Shown here: positions 53,774-64,000 of the stretch, piece by piece
How positions within the stretch are numbered: the first letter of the stretch is position 1
Layout: each line of letters starts with the position of its first letter
Assembly (NCBI GenBank): GCA_964020155.1
Contig: OZ026556.1
Location: forward strand, 62,001 to 126,000
Origin: Chondrilla cf. caribensis
Lineage: Eukaryota; Porifera; Demospongiae; Chondrillida; Chondrillidae
DNA length: 64,000 nucleotides
Direction: 5' to 3'
Position numbers and translations under genes: made by a program
Notes under the pieces: generated by a model
Database searches by the model: none
What the model was told of the DNA's origin: nothing
Seen by the model: only the letters and a program-made list of their open reading frames with translations

Positions 53774-55773
53774 ATTGATGTAGAAGAAATGGGTGGGCTC
53801 TCTCAGTCCATATTTGGCGAGTTCATCCTGGGTCAACCCAGCCAGCAGCTCGTAGAAGACATGATAGTTCCTCTCTCCTCTTGCATGGCTGACGATGCGG
53901 GACTTCTCCAGAAGATACTCCGAGACTTGAGCTCCACTGATGCTGCCACTGAGAGCGATGTAACAGTGTCAGCTTCATGCTACGTCCCCTCATCATGTAC
54001 CCCTCTACAATACATGCTCCTCTACAATACACACTCCTCTACAATACATGCTCCTCTACAATACATGCTCCTCTACAATACACACTCCTCTACAATACAT
54101 GCTCCTCTACAATACACACTCCTCTACAATACATGCTCCTCTACAATACATACCTATTATTGAAGTATATTTCCAGGTACTTGCCAAACCGGCTGGAATT
54201 GTTGTTTCGAACTGTTTTTGCATTTCCAAATGACTCCAGCAGTGGGTTGGCTTCCAAAATCTGCTCAGAAGGCAATATCTTGAGTTAATCAATACCAATG
54301 TACCAGCAAAGACTGGGGGTGAGGACAGACCTGCTCGGATGTCATGTTGGTTCCCTCCCCCTCGTTAGTGGCTGCCAAGTACTGCATCACCAGTTTGGTG
54401 GCCTCAGTCTTACCGGCACCGCTCTCTCCGCTGGTGGGAAGAGCAAAGTACAATCAACAGGTTATAGAGTAGATGCTATTATGGGATGGAATGTGGCTGT
54501 TTTGTAATTGATAACGTATTTACCATATACAGTCCTTACATAATAAACAACTCCACACACGTGTACAATGTATTTAAAAACATTTAAAAATGGAACAGGA
54601 CATCATAGCGCAATCCCATTATCACCAGGATGTGGCAGTGGAAATCCTTACACCAAGTCATACGATATCAGGATGGTTATGACATGAGGTTGAGCTCATA
54701 ACAAAATTACTACACATCACACCACCCAATAACACTCACCCGCACACATCACACCAACCACCCACACATCACACCACCCACCCACCCACCCACACATCAC
54801 ACCACCCACCCACACACATCACACCATCCACCCACCCACACACACATTCCTCACAACTAGAGGACTGACCTGATAACGATGCATTGATTGGTTTGGCTTT
54901 TCCTCATTTGCAGGTAGGCTGAACTGCTAATTGCAAAAATGTGTCTGTTTTGAAGGAACAGATGGAAGGTGCTAATGTGGTAAGGACACTTTAAACATGT
55001 GAATGTGTTCTCACGGAGGTAGCTTCCCCAAAGGTTTGCCCTTGTACATCCTCACGTCCTCCATACGATAAATGTCAAATATTTCATATGGGTTGACCGA
55101 GACCAGAATGCTCCCAGTATACGTCTGAGGATACCATAGGACACGTCATCCTTCATGCACACACCACCCCCACATCCTCAACCAGGAACTCACATAAATG
55201 AGATTCTTGAGAAACCTCATCTTTATGTTGTGGAGAAGAGCCCCTTCATGTAGCTCGCTGCATTATTCATAGTAAGGTATCAAAGGTCGGATCAGGTTTC
55301 GCGCTAATTACATAACAGTCTATTTAGAGAGTGGCGTCGAGTCCATAACGACGCGCGGACGGTCCCTTGGGACGCTAGCCGCGTCGGATTGGATGACCAC
55401 CGACAAGGGCTTACCTCAATTGGGTCATGTCCTCCACTCCATTCTCTCCCAAATCTTCTCTTTTCTTCAAATCCTTCAAGTCTACTGTCGTCAACTGATG
55501 AAATAAAGTACTCTATTTAAGGCACAGAATGCAGGCGACCCAAGAGTTGGGGCTCACTTCATCGCTGAGTGACTCACGCTTTACGTCAAACTTGTGACTT
55601 GAGCGCTTTGCTGCGACAATTCCCGGAGCGCTGTAGCCGTCGGGGGAAGGGTACCACACTTTGCTGCCCTGCGGACACCACGAGAGATGTCATCAGTCAC
55701 TTCATGCAGTAATTCAAGATGGCTGCATCGGATACATGCACGAGGAACTCACTGGAATGAAGTCTAAACTCAT
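42179..55773 (-). CDS. Unconventional myosin XV (motor-IQ-MyTH4-SH3-MyTH4-FERM)
   Basis: Actin motor of filopodia/stereocilia type. About 50 exons. The motor starts MSLDFIP then [41 protein letters not shown]-loop [20 protein letters not shown]; switch-I region [40 protein letters not shown]; and an actin-binding [19 protein letters not shown]/basic helices lie at 50.5-51.1 kb ([20 protein letters not shown]). First MyTH4: [20 protein letters not shown] and [13 protein letters not shown] proline-rich segment follows (46.9-48.2 kb), then [20 protein letters not shown], a FERM-like/PH-like part, an SH3 ([40 protein letters not shown]), the second MyTH4 ([20 protein letters not shown]) and FERM ([35 protein letters not shown]), ending KGRWKNKS. 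Order fits animal MYO15A. The start exon is the least certain part. Confidence 0.92.
42957..43046. repeat. (AC)n microsatellite starting at a myosin XV donor
   Basis: On the coding strand the exon ends CCTACCAG and is followed by GTGTGTGTATGTG; the donor is the first GT of the run. The next exon starts [10 protein letters not shown]. Confidence 0.92.
44376..44461. repeat. (AC)n microsatellite starting at a myosin XV donor
   Basis: Coding strand: exon ...TGCTTCAGAG directly followed by GTGTGTGTGTGTGAG. The join [11 protein letters not shown] to the next exon is the conserved MyTH4 motif, which confirms the donor. Confidence 0.93.
45600..46135. repeat. Minisatellite of 17-18-bp units, myosin XV intron
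   Basis: About 30 units built on 'ccacacactgcactagtt', with 'tatgctagtc' and 'acttcc' variants giving a higher-order pattern. It fills the intron between the exons encoding SH3 (ATQYVLAVL) and [16 protein letters not shown]. Confidence 0.95.
47250..47515 (-). repeat. 30-bp coding minisatellite, [10 protein letters not shown] repeats in myosin XV
   Basis: Eight in-frame copies of a 10-residue unit ([10 protein letters not shown], with [20 protein letters not shown] and [10 protein letters not shown] variants). The 30-bp unit keeps frame, unlike the intronic arrays. Proline runs of this kind bind profilin, SH3 or EVH1 partners. Confidence 0.93.
47880..48115 (-). repeat. Second proline-rich coding repeat in myosin XV
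   Basis: Five or six copies of (P)5-8 followed by VNGCA, VKGCA or VHGYV, e.g. [14 protein letters not shown] different unit from the one at 47250, in the same exon. Confidence 0.9.
48276..48331. repeat. (GT)n microsatellite, myosin XV intron
   Basis: About 28 GT units on the plus strand, so (CA)n in the transcript. It lies just after the donor ACATAG|GTACATACACACG. Confidence 0.95.
48905..49310. repeat. 24-bp tandem repeat carrying an acceptor, myosin XV intron
   Basis: About 17 copies of acacatagctacacagtagg + agga. On the coding strand each unit has CTGTGTAG|CTATGTGTCC. The copy nearest the exon is the acceptor for [13 protein letters not shown], so the acceptor and the first exon bases are repeated through the intron. 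Confidence 0.93.
50093..50168. repeat. 22-bp tandem repeat, myosin XV intron
   Basis: About three copies of gtagagtagacataacaaca + tt, followed by degenerate bases. Confidence 0.85.
52393..52450. repeat. (AC)n microsatellite, myosin XV intron
   Basis: About 28 AC units; on the coding strand it starts just after the donor CTAAG|GTACGTAGTGTGTG. Confidence 0.93.
53717..53770. repeat. (AC)n microsatellite starting at a myosin XV donor
   Basis: Coding strand: exon ...TACATCAATCAA directly followed by GTGTGTGTGTG; the next exon reads [16 protein letters not shown], the motor's normal continuation. Confidence 0.9.
53998..54152. repeat. 17-bp tandem repeat starting at a myosin XV donor
   Basis: About nine copies of tcctctacaatacatgc with a 'acacac' variant. 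On the coding strand it starts at the donor AATAATAG|GTATGTATTGTAGAGGAG; each copy repeats a GTATTGTAG or GTATGT-like start. Confidence 0.92.
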
Positions 55774-56126
55774 TGTTCGCTTGCACGGTGAAGTCAAATG
55801 TTCGTCTTCTCGATTCCAGGGACTTGTAAATGTAAATTAGCGCAATCATAAAATAGGTCACTTCAGGCGGGAATCAATCGACTCACGTGATCATCACCGA
55901 CAGCAACCATTGAACGTAGATTATTACCAGTTTTCTCATTGGTCAATGTACCTTTAAAGCCATAAACATATGTTGTAAGGAATAATTATAGAAGTGGTGT
56001 AAATGTACAACTAAGTAATTACTTTCTTTGAGAATAAAATAGAAATGTAAATTATTTTGTGATGAAAAATGATTAGTTCTTGGTCCAATGATTAAAAATG
56101 GTTCATTGTAACTTGTGAATAATGTT

Positions 56127-57943
56127 CTAAAGATCTAAATAATCCAAATAGCTGGTTATAGCATCTTTACAGACGTTGTGGTTGTTCGGCTCCAACACCA
56201 CCTCCAACTTCCCTTCAAGGATGAGCTCTACGCAGGCCAGCAGAGACATTCCCTGGGGAAAGCCACAGAAATACTCAATTAAATTCAACTGCACACATGA
56301 TACATGCACAAAGTGATCTTACTTCCAAATCGGGATTATCACCTTTGTCTTGTCTCTCAACCACTTTGCCAGTCATTGATTTGACCTCAGACTCCACCGT
56401 CTCCTCCAAATCATTGTTAGCTTTGTTCTTCTTGGCACTTCTGCTGGAACGCTTTGATGAAGACTGGTTAGCAGAAGAGTCTGGATGAGAGAGACCAATC
56501 AAAGGACAGCATAATTGCAGGGCATATTCACATTAAACCATCAATGTATTTAGGTTTGAATCTTGAATAAAATTAGATCTAATTATTTAATCCAAATATA
56601 TCCTTAAATTTTCATGAATTTCATTATTATTTAATACCACAGAAGTAGTTATGGACTTTACATGCCTTCAATCTTCATATCTGCAATGGTTTGAATATCG
56701 TACCAAGCTGTGTCAGCCACTCACTCCAAGAAATCAAGTACTGACCACTCAAATTCCGTTTACACCGACTGGAGAAGCCAGTGAAGGGCAGATGTTACAA
56801 CAATAAAATGCCTTTCCGGATTCAAGTCACCATACTATCAATAATCTTGAGTTATTTCATGAAAACACACAACATAACCACAAGTAACCTGATCCCAAAC
56901 AGTGAATGAATTGTACTGATGTACTAATATGGGTGCACACACACTGGCAGACTCACTGATATTTGGAACGAGTGCTCCATCAAAGCCGCTGTACTGGAGG
57001 TTCTCGTTGGCTTGGAATTTTATAGTGAAGTTGGTGACATTGTAAAAGTACTTCCGATAGTTCGACCGTTCACAACATATGAACTCTGTGTGAACCTTGC
57101 CACCTTGTTCAAGGTCTCCAGCATAGAAGGAAAGATAGTCCATCTTGCACCCTTCATCACATTCCAGATGCAAATTGCTCAGAGTAAGAACAACATCGGT
57201 TGGCTCGGGGTAACTGACCATCCACACAGTCTCCCTGCTGGGGAAGTAGACCCTGCTGTCATTAGCACTGGCGTTCAAACTCTCCTGGTTGAACTTCTTA
57301 TTGTCATTACTGCTGAAGAACCAGGTGGAGAAGAGAGTGGAGCTGTGTCGGCAGAGCTTCTGCTCTCTCCCGTGTCTTATGTCGCGAACATACTCTTGCA
57401 AGTAATAATAATCCCTGTTGTCCCTAGAAAAGGAGACAATAGATGTAAAATTAAGAATACGATCATTATTTTGTACTCTAATCACAAGGAGCCAAAACGT
57501 GACGAGAGCCTTCTGTGACGTGACACCCGGAAGCGCTTTAAACCTCCAGAAATTGATATCGTATCGATCCACTCACTCGAATGCGTCTGTCGTCTCGTCC
57601 ACGTATTTGATGAGCCTCACTCTGCCCGTCCCTCTGTGGTGCTCCAACCACGCCAGGGAGCGCGGGAAGTCCACCATGCAATTCGGTGTCCTGCAAAATT
57701 GTGACAAACGCAAATATTGACGACGATGCCTCCATCGACAGTAGAACACGCCGTGCAAGTGGTCGCTTACCATTTCCCGAGGTAACTCTTGTGTGTTCGC
57801 TCGTGATGTAGATTCCAATGATTATAAAGAGATGGCTCTTCTTTGATCTCTTCAAAAAAAACGGGGGGCTGGATGGGAAAGGAGCAGACTGCGACCGCCA
57901 GCCAGGCCACGAGCTGCAACGAGATAAACTTAATTCCTTTCAT
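56127..57943 (-). CDS. Secreted protein with a CUB-like domain
   Basis: Starts at ATG 57943 with a clear signal peptide (MKGIKFISLQLVAWLAVAVC). The next exons give FFEEIKEEPSLYNHWNLHHE, TPNCMVDFPRSLAWLEHHRG and DNRDYYYLQEYVRDIRHGRE. The large exon carries a CUB-like domain: VVLTLSNLHLECDEGCKMDY, LSFYAGDL, FICCERSNYRKYFYNVTNFT and IKFQANENLQYSGFDGALVP. This has the CUB pattern of L.F..L..C..DYL.. and F.S....GF..A. Several N-x-S/T sites are present. A Ser/Lys-rich tail (SSSKRSSRSAKKNKANNDLE) and LLACVELILEGKLEVVLEPN follow, ending YLDYLDL. Joining the tail exons to the CUB exon is likely but unproved. No named family recognised. Confidence 0.75.
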
Positions 57944-58346
57944 GCTTGAAGTTTATGATAATGGTATCTGAAGCTAAGAGGACGTCTATGAACTGAACTG
58001 ATCATCACTCGGATTTGCAGATCATTTTATAGCGCTCGGAACGGTCATCGTGACGTCATCAACACCCTTTAATAGCTACAGGATACGAGGAGCACTCATA
58101 GGGTACTCCGGATAGCTTCGGTGATTAGACTAAAACACACTTTGTCCGAAGCTACCCACAAACTCTATGTCATGAGGACAACGTCTTGTAACCAAAGCAG
58201 CTGCGTTTCCAAAATCACTTCACTTCACTTAGTTCACTAGTTCGAACAGCCGGATGTGGGCCGGTCATGGTGTGGGGCAGTCGTGGTGGTGCTTTGTACC
58301 AAGATCCATTATAAGTAAATAATTGAAATCAGTAACAATCATTGGG
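57944..58346. other. Intergenic, CUB gene promoter / PWP2 3' side
   Basis: 403 bp with no ORF, RNA or repeat that I can support. Confidence 0.5.
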
Positions 58347-58566
58347 TTAGACATCTGTTAGGTATTCCAGGAAAAAAGTATTGTCTTCAACCCTATAAGG
58401 AGAAAATGTAGTAGTTTGAAAAAGTTGGTAGGGTGGTGTGTGAGACACACTGTCTGTTCGGGGCACAATCTCTTGGTAGATCATGCACCGTAGTAAGGTG
58501 GACAAGGTGTTGGAAAATGCATCTGACTCACATACATACCCCCCACACCGTCACCTGCATCCACAG

Positions 58567-58621
<55 letters not shown>

Positions 58622-60104
58622 TACTCACAGTTTACAGAAGCCCTTTTCCTTAAGAGCTAAAGACTTCTGTAAAGCAGTCAAGGATGTTAGCAAAGACCTG
58701 CTATTGTCCTTCAACCAGGTCCCATGGTGGGTGAGGAGCTCCTTCGACCAGGAGAGGTAGAACTGGAGGTGAGCACTCTGTTCTAGCCCTGCTGATAGCA
58801 CATCCATCATTTTACCCAAATAAGGGCGGGGGAAGTTTGCAGCTAGGAGGGGCACTAGGTATGAAATAGAAACCATGGCAACAGTAACCATGACAACAGT
58901 GACCATGACAACGGCATGATTGCTACAGGCCTATACATATCATAACCACAGTGGACATACCATCGGTCACAGGGACTGCTTCGAGACTTTCTCGGACTAA
59001 AAGACTGTCATTCAGACGGAAGCTGAGAACGATAGACAGAAGATAGTCTTTGTCCCTCCGAGCAGCGAGGACTGCCTCCGGAGTGACATCAACTGTCAGG
59101 TCATGAGGAGTGAACATGGTCCCACTATCCATGGAGTAGATGAGAAGACCTTCCGTAGAGACCGCAGCAAAAGAATCTCCTAAAAATGGATGATCATATC
59201 CGTATAATCTTCACACACTGTCAAATGTACATAATGTGACTGCACAACTGCATGAATTGCGAATATCATTGTGTAGAGGTTGCGGAAAACATAACGGAGG
59301 ATACAGCTGGTTGGTCTAGGCAAAACACACACCACCCAGTCACGTCTGTTCAGCGGGTTATGCCCAGCAATAACAGAACAGTTCAACTGTTAAATCACCA
59401 GAAGGATGAAAGGATTTCTCTTGTAAGTGATGTCATTACTATGCAGAGCATGCAATGGGTTACAACACACTACAAATTTGAGAAACAGTCAGACATGACA
59501 GGTGTCATCCGGCCACACATAGCTCTTTCATTCTACAAACCAGTTGGGCTGAACTGAAGAGCTCTGACACTGATAACAGGTCTTGTTCTCCGGCTGCTCA
59601 GATCACCTGTGAAGACAACACAAAGGTCATTTCAGAACACTACACCAGTCGGTCTTCTGTCCAACCTTTCACAACTCCAGGTAACTTGACTGGCTCATCT
59701 TCTTCGCTATCCCCATCCTCTGAAACCATCTCTAGAGGACCAGCTTCTGTGAACGAAGCACTGTTGAGGTATCTCTGAGGAGGGAGACCACACAAAGGGA
59801 CAGTGTACACAAGGACAGGTGGACCGATGTGTGATGGGTCTACAACACACCCTCATCCCATCAAATGATCGATTTCTTGTGATTAAAAACTTCTTGAGTA
59901 AAACTTGATGTTGACAGCTGTAAATGCAGATGAACTTTGACCTTCCAGCAGCCAGCAAACAAGAACAATCAGCTGAATAGCACAGACTGTAGAATGCACT
60001 ACACATTAGATGGGAGTGAAGGTGAGAACACCAGTTACACACAAACCCATACCAGTACATACAAATAGCTATGCAAGCACACAACACACAGTACACTTAC
60101 ATGG

Positions 60105-60139
<35 letters not shown>

Positions 60140-63100
60140 CACACACAGTACGCACACTCCTCCTGATAGCTTCTTGGCAGTGACTTTATCATCTACTCTC
60201 CTCCCAACCTCTAGGTCACGCCGTCCCTCAATAGTACCAATTTGTACAATTCGGGCATCCCATAGAGATATCAAACCATCGAGAGTGGCCACGGCCAGCC
60301 CCTCCCCATCTGGGCGTGGTGCCACAACCAATGCTACAGACAAAGGTTGTAAGCAAATTTTGCTCAAGTCCACACATTCCAAACATTCACATCCTATTGA
60401 CTATTGAGCAGTATATAGGAATCCTGAGGTGATGGGTGGGAAGTGCTTTGATTAGGGGATTGGGAGAGAGGAGAGTATAGAGCACTTCAATGGAAGCACC
60501 AGTAAACTGCTGTTCCTACAATACATGTTATTTACAGGAAATACCATCAAATAGTTGAACAGCTTTGTGCTAACGTAGCTTGTTTTGCGTTGGCCCACCA
60601 AAGGATTCAAACACTGCCGTAAGTCACACACAGCAGATGTTTACAGAATTAACCACTATCCCCATGGCAACCAACACACCGTCAGCAGTCAGCTGCACTC
60701 TCTCACAACCTCCCCGCTCCATGAAGACACTCCACACCCGCAGGGTCTTGTCCCAGCCACAGCTCAGCAGCTGAGATTTGAGAGCATTGAACCTGAGACT
60801 TGATATGGGAGCCTCGTGACCCACCAGCACCTGCGGTGAGTTGGAAAGTAGCTTGTGCTAATAGGTAGCACCTTCACAGACTTTATCATGACTAACGGCG
60901 AACATGAGAAGGACCACCTTCAAAGCTCACTGCAATTGAAAATTAGGACAAAGGGGACTAATTCAGCACTGGCTCCAGACATCAGCCAGACTGGTATTTA
61001 CAGAGCATGCATTGTTTGTCTGCCACCAGAATGCCCACTCACCACACACGCTAGGAATAACAACATTCTGAACACTACCCTCATCCCCACCACCACACCT
61101 CTTTTGTGGAGCAACACTCTTCTCTGCATGGACCACACCCCTTACCTCAAGCAACATGCCCTCTGCATGGACCACACCCCTTATCTCAAGTAACACTCCC
61201 CTCTGTATGGACCACACCCCTCACCTCAAGTAACACTCCCCTCTGCATAGACCACACCCCTCACCTCAAGTAACACTCCCCTCTGCATAGACCACACCCC
61301 TCACCTCAAGTAACACTCCCCTCTGCATAGACCACACCCCTCACCTCAAGTAACACTCCCCTCTGCATGGACCACACCCCTTACCTTGAGTAACACTCCC
61401 CTCTGCATGGACCACACCCCTCACCTCAAGTAACACTCCCCTCTGCATGGACCACATGTATATCTCATAGGTGTCTCTAGTGGCCGCACACACCACATCC
61501 CCACCAGGGTCAAGAGTCACACAGGCAAACTGCACAGGTCGCGGAGAAGTGAACGTTCTGAAGTTACGGTACCTGTGAAGCAATAGAAGCGTTAAATATG
61601 AGAATAATGACCCAGCATAGCATAGCCCACACACCGCAACATCTGCCACAGACATGACTGACATCACGGACACACGAACATATCAAGACTCGGGATCACA
61701 TGACATCAAGTATCGAGTGCATATATTGCATCATTTCCACATTCTCACCAGATTAGGTTTCTGAGGGATAATCTAGGGCATCCACACAAGAACGAATATG
61801 AAACATGATCAATAACACTGAAGTTCATAAACTGCAGATACTCAACTAGTGGACCAGATACTCAACTAGTGGACCAGATACTCAACCAGTGGACCAGATA
61901 CTCAACCAGTGGACCAGATACTCAACTAGTGGACCAGATACTCAACTAGTGGACCAGATACTCAACCTGTGGACCAGATACTCAACCAGTGGACCAGGTA
62001 CTCAACCAGTGGACCAGGTACTCAACTAGTGGACCAGATACTCAACCAGTGGACCAGGTACTCAACCAGTGGACCAGATACTCAACTAGTGGACCAGATA
62101 CTCAACTAGTGGACCAGATACTCAACTAGTGGACCAGATACTCAACCAGTGGACCAGGTACTCAACTAGTGGACCAGATACTCAACCAGTGGACCAGGTA
62201 CTCAACCAGTGGACCAGATACTCAACTAGTGGACCAGATACTCAACTAGTGGACCAGGTACTCAACTAGTGGACCAGATACTCAACTAGTGGACCAGATA
62301 CTCAACTAGTGGACCAGATACTCAATGACAAAAAGAAGAAATGCACTTAGTGCAGTTGATGAGTATCCAAACATGCTTGGTATCTCAGGGTACAGATTAC
62401 CTCAATGGAGGGTGCAGGGAGCGAGGCATGCATGTTATCAGTCAGCTGCACTCAAGGACCAACGCAGACAAGGGGAGGAGACAGACACAATCAATTGAAG
62501 ACATCAAATAAATCAATGGATCTCTGCTACCAGTGAATTGAAATAATATGTCTTGTACCATCAACTCAATTCTCTTCACACTCAAGCCAGGTCAGACAGT
62601 TCATAGCGGTGACATTCCAGAGTACACCACCTCAACAGAGATGTACCCTGCTATGCCATACTGATGTGTTCCTTCCAAATCATAACCATTGGTAACCATG
62701 GTTATACAAATCACTCACACAAGCCCACAACACAAAACTCAACAACACAAATCTCTAACCTCACCAGTATCCACCCTCACCATTGTCCACCCTCACCACT
62801 GTCCACTCTCACCAATATTCACCCTCACCAATATTCAACCTCACCAGTATTCACCCTCACCATTGTCCACCCTCACCGTTGTCCACCCTCACCATTGTCC
62901 ACCCTCACCATTGTCCACCCTCACCATTATTCACCCTCACCATTATTCACCCTCACCATTGTCCACCCTCACTGTTATCCACCCTCACCATTGTCCACCC
63001 TCACCATTGTCCACCCTCACCATTATTCACCCTCACCATTATTCACCCTCACCTGTTCATATCGAAAGCTCTCACAGTCCCATCAAGTGAGGCACTGACC

Positions 63101-63202
63101 ACAACATGACCGGACGAACTGAAGGAGACATCAGTCACTGGACCAGAGTGTTCGCTGAACGTGATGTAACAAAAGCTGCTACTTGTATTCCACAGCTTAA
63201 CC

Positions 63203-63262
<60 letters not shown>

Positions 63263-64000
63263 AATAGCCATTCTTAAACACAATATGAGACATACTTTCA
63301 CACAGACTGCCCCTCAAATGACAATGTATCACTCTTGATAGACACAACACACAACTTCCATAGTCAATAGGAGTACGCCATAGCCGTGTGTATGTACATC
63401 AGACCATAACAACACATCCACATGAACAATGTCACAACTACCATCATGATCACCATCACTATGATCACTATCATCACTATCACCATGATTACTATCACCA
63501 TGATCACTATCACTATGATCACTATCACTATGATCACTATCACCATGATCACTATCACTATGATCACTATCATCATGATCACATCACTACCACAGCTGGT
63601 CCCCACCCGCACAATCAACACTCATAGGTGTACTTGTACACTATCAGTGACTCACCTTCCCATCATCCCCTCCTGTGACAACAATATGGCCGTCGGGAGA
63701 ATAGCTCATGCAGTTCATGTCATAGTAATGCCCCTGCTGCCTCAGAACATATGTCTCGCTAGCCCACTCCCACACAAGCAGCTGACCATGTGACCGGCAC
63801 CCAAAGGCCAACCATTCTCCAGAGGGGCTTGCAGTTACCGTGGTGACCTTCTCCTGGGCTACACTGTGGAAAGGGAAGAGCAGTAAGTGGCTTCACAGGG
63901 GGAGGGGCAGCTGAGCTGATAAGGGGAGGGGCAGCTGAACTGATAAGGGGAGGGGCAGCTGAGCTGATAAGGGGAGGGGTAGCTGAGCTGATAAGGGGAG
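58347..64000 (-). CDS. PWP2: PWP2, U3 snoRNP/UTP-B component, 5' part beyond the window
   Basis: WD40 protein of the small-subunit processome in the nucleolus. The C-terminal two thirds are here; the gene's start lies past 64000. From the right: EKVTTVTASPSGEWLAFGCR; GQLLVWEWASETYVLRQQGH; YSPDGHIVVTGGDDGK; VSASLDGTVRAFDMNRYRNF (then RTFTSPRPVQFACV); WSMQRGVLLEVLVGHEAPIS; SQLLSCGWDKTLRVWSV; EGLAVATLDGLISLWDAR; IQIGTIEGRRDLEVGRRVDD-like run; RSKFICIYSCQHQVLLKKFL; LTVDVTPEAVLAARRDKDYL; LNDSLLVRESLEAVPV; and the PWP2-specific helical end HLQFYLSWSKELLTHHGTWL. It ends NTFFLEYLTDV at 58347. Matches vertebrate PWP2 block by block. Introns are unusually full of minisatellites. Confidence 0.94.
58569..58617. 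repeat. (AC)n microsatellite, last PWP2 intron
   Basis: About 24 AC units; (GT)n on the coding strand, 10 nt after the donor AAACT|GTGAGTAA. Confidence 0.95.
61110..61452. repeat. 40-bp tandem repeat of an exon end plus its donor, PWP2
   Basis: About eight copies of cctcaagtaacactcccctc + tgcatagaccacacccctca. On the coding strand the unit is TGGTCCATGCAGAGGGGAGT + GTTACTTGAG|GTGAGGGG. The first copy is the true exon end (WSMQRGVLLE) and donor; the rest are intronic copies of both. Confidence 0.95.
61836..62327. repeat. 20-bp tandem repeat, PWP2 intron
   Basis: About 24 copies of gatactcaactagtggacca with only A/C and A/G variants (aaccag/aactag, gata/ggta). Very uniform, so probably recent. 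Confidence 0.96.
62762..63053. repeat. 16-bp tandem repeat starting at a PWP2 donor
   Basis: About 18 copies of caccctcaccattgtc with 'ttattc' variants. On the coding strand the array starts AACAG|GTGAGGGTGAATAATG, where the first GTGAGG is the donor of the exon ending RAFDMN(R); the unit repeats ATG|GTGAGG. Confidence 0.95.
63208..63261. repeat. (GT)n microsatellite, PWP2 intron
   Basis: About 26 GT units on the plus strand; on the coding strand the (CA)n runs up to the acceptor ACACTGCAG|GTTAAG. Confidence 0.95.
63440..63590. repeat. 15-bp tandem repeat, PWP2 intron
   Basis: About ten copies of caccatgatcactat with 'cactatgatcactat' variants. Confidence 0.92.
63893..64000. repeat. Tandem repeat of about 29 bp at the window edge, PWP2 intron
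   Basis: Three and a half copies of ggggaggggcagctgagctg + ataa-type units, cut by the window end; lies upstream of the acceptor TTTCCACAG|TGTAGCC. Confidence 0.88.

Noticed and set aside
62664..63109. His/Pro/Ser-rich ORFs in three plus-strand frames
   Set aside because: All three frames read the same 16-bp satellite; the true gene here is PWP2 on the minus strand.

Overview
This is eukaryotic nuclear DNA from an animal. The genes have many short exons joined by GT-AG introns mostly of 40-150 bp, AATAAA signals follow the stop codons, and several families are animal-typical (M6/PLP proteolipid, MRTF, iRhom, MyTH4-FERM myosin XV). Genes are packed very tightly. Several divergent pairs start 50-150 bp apart, and convergent pairs have touching or overlapping 3' ends. 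This fits an early-branching animal such as a demosponge, but that assignment is inference; nothing in the window fixes the species.

Layout, with gene names assigned from recognised protein families: M6/PLP proteolipid (+, 5' end incomplete), ankyrin-only protein (-), COX11 (+), TSR3 (+), a short Qc-SNARE resembling syntaxin-8 (-), MRTF/myocardin family (+), DCUN1D3-like neddylation factor (-), iRhom (-), galactokinase (+), STK19 (-), TEX47-like (+), a very long coiled-coil protein (-), SNX29 (-), axonemal dynein light chain DNAL4 (+), a tRNA-SINE patch, an SH3-DH-PH Rho exchange factor with an unfamiliar C-terminal half (-), a full unconventional myosin XV (-), a secreted CUB protein (-), and PWP2 (-, running off the right edge).

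The genes do not form a pathway. They are mostly single-copy genes for housekeeping, cytoskeleton and signalling. Two Rho/actin-linked genes sit side by side (the exchange factor and myosin XV), and MRTF, an actin-sensing transcription co-activator, is also present.

The most unusual signal is in the introns. Many are filled by minisatellites or (GT)n runs, and at least eight minisatellites start exactly at, or carry copies of, a splice donor or acceptor. At least seven (GT)n runs use their own first GT as the splice donor. The first COX11 intron also holds a 1107-bp, nearly perfect foldback element with 542-bp arms and a 23-nt loop, flanked by TA.
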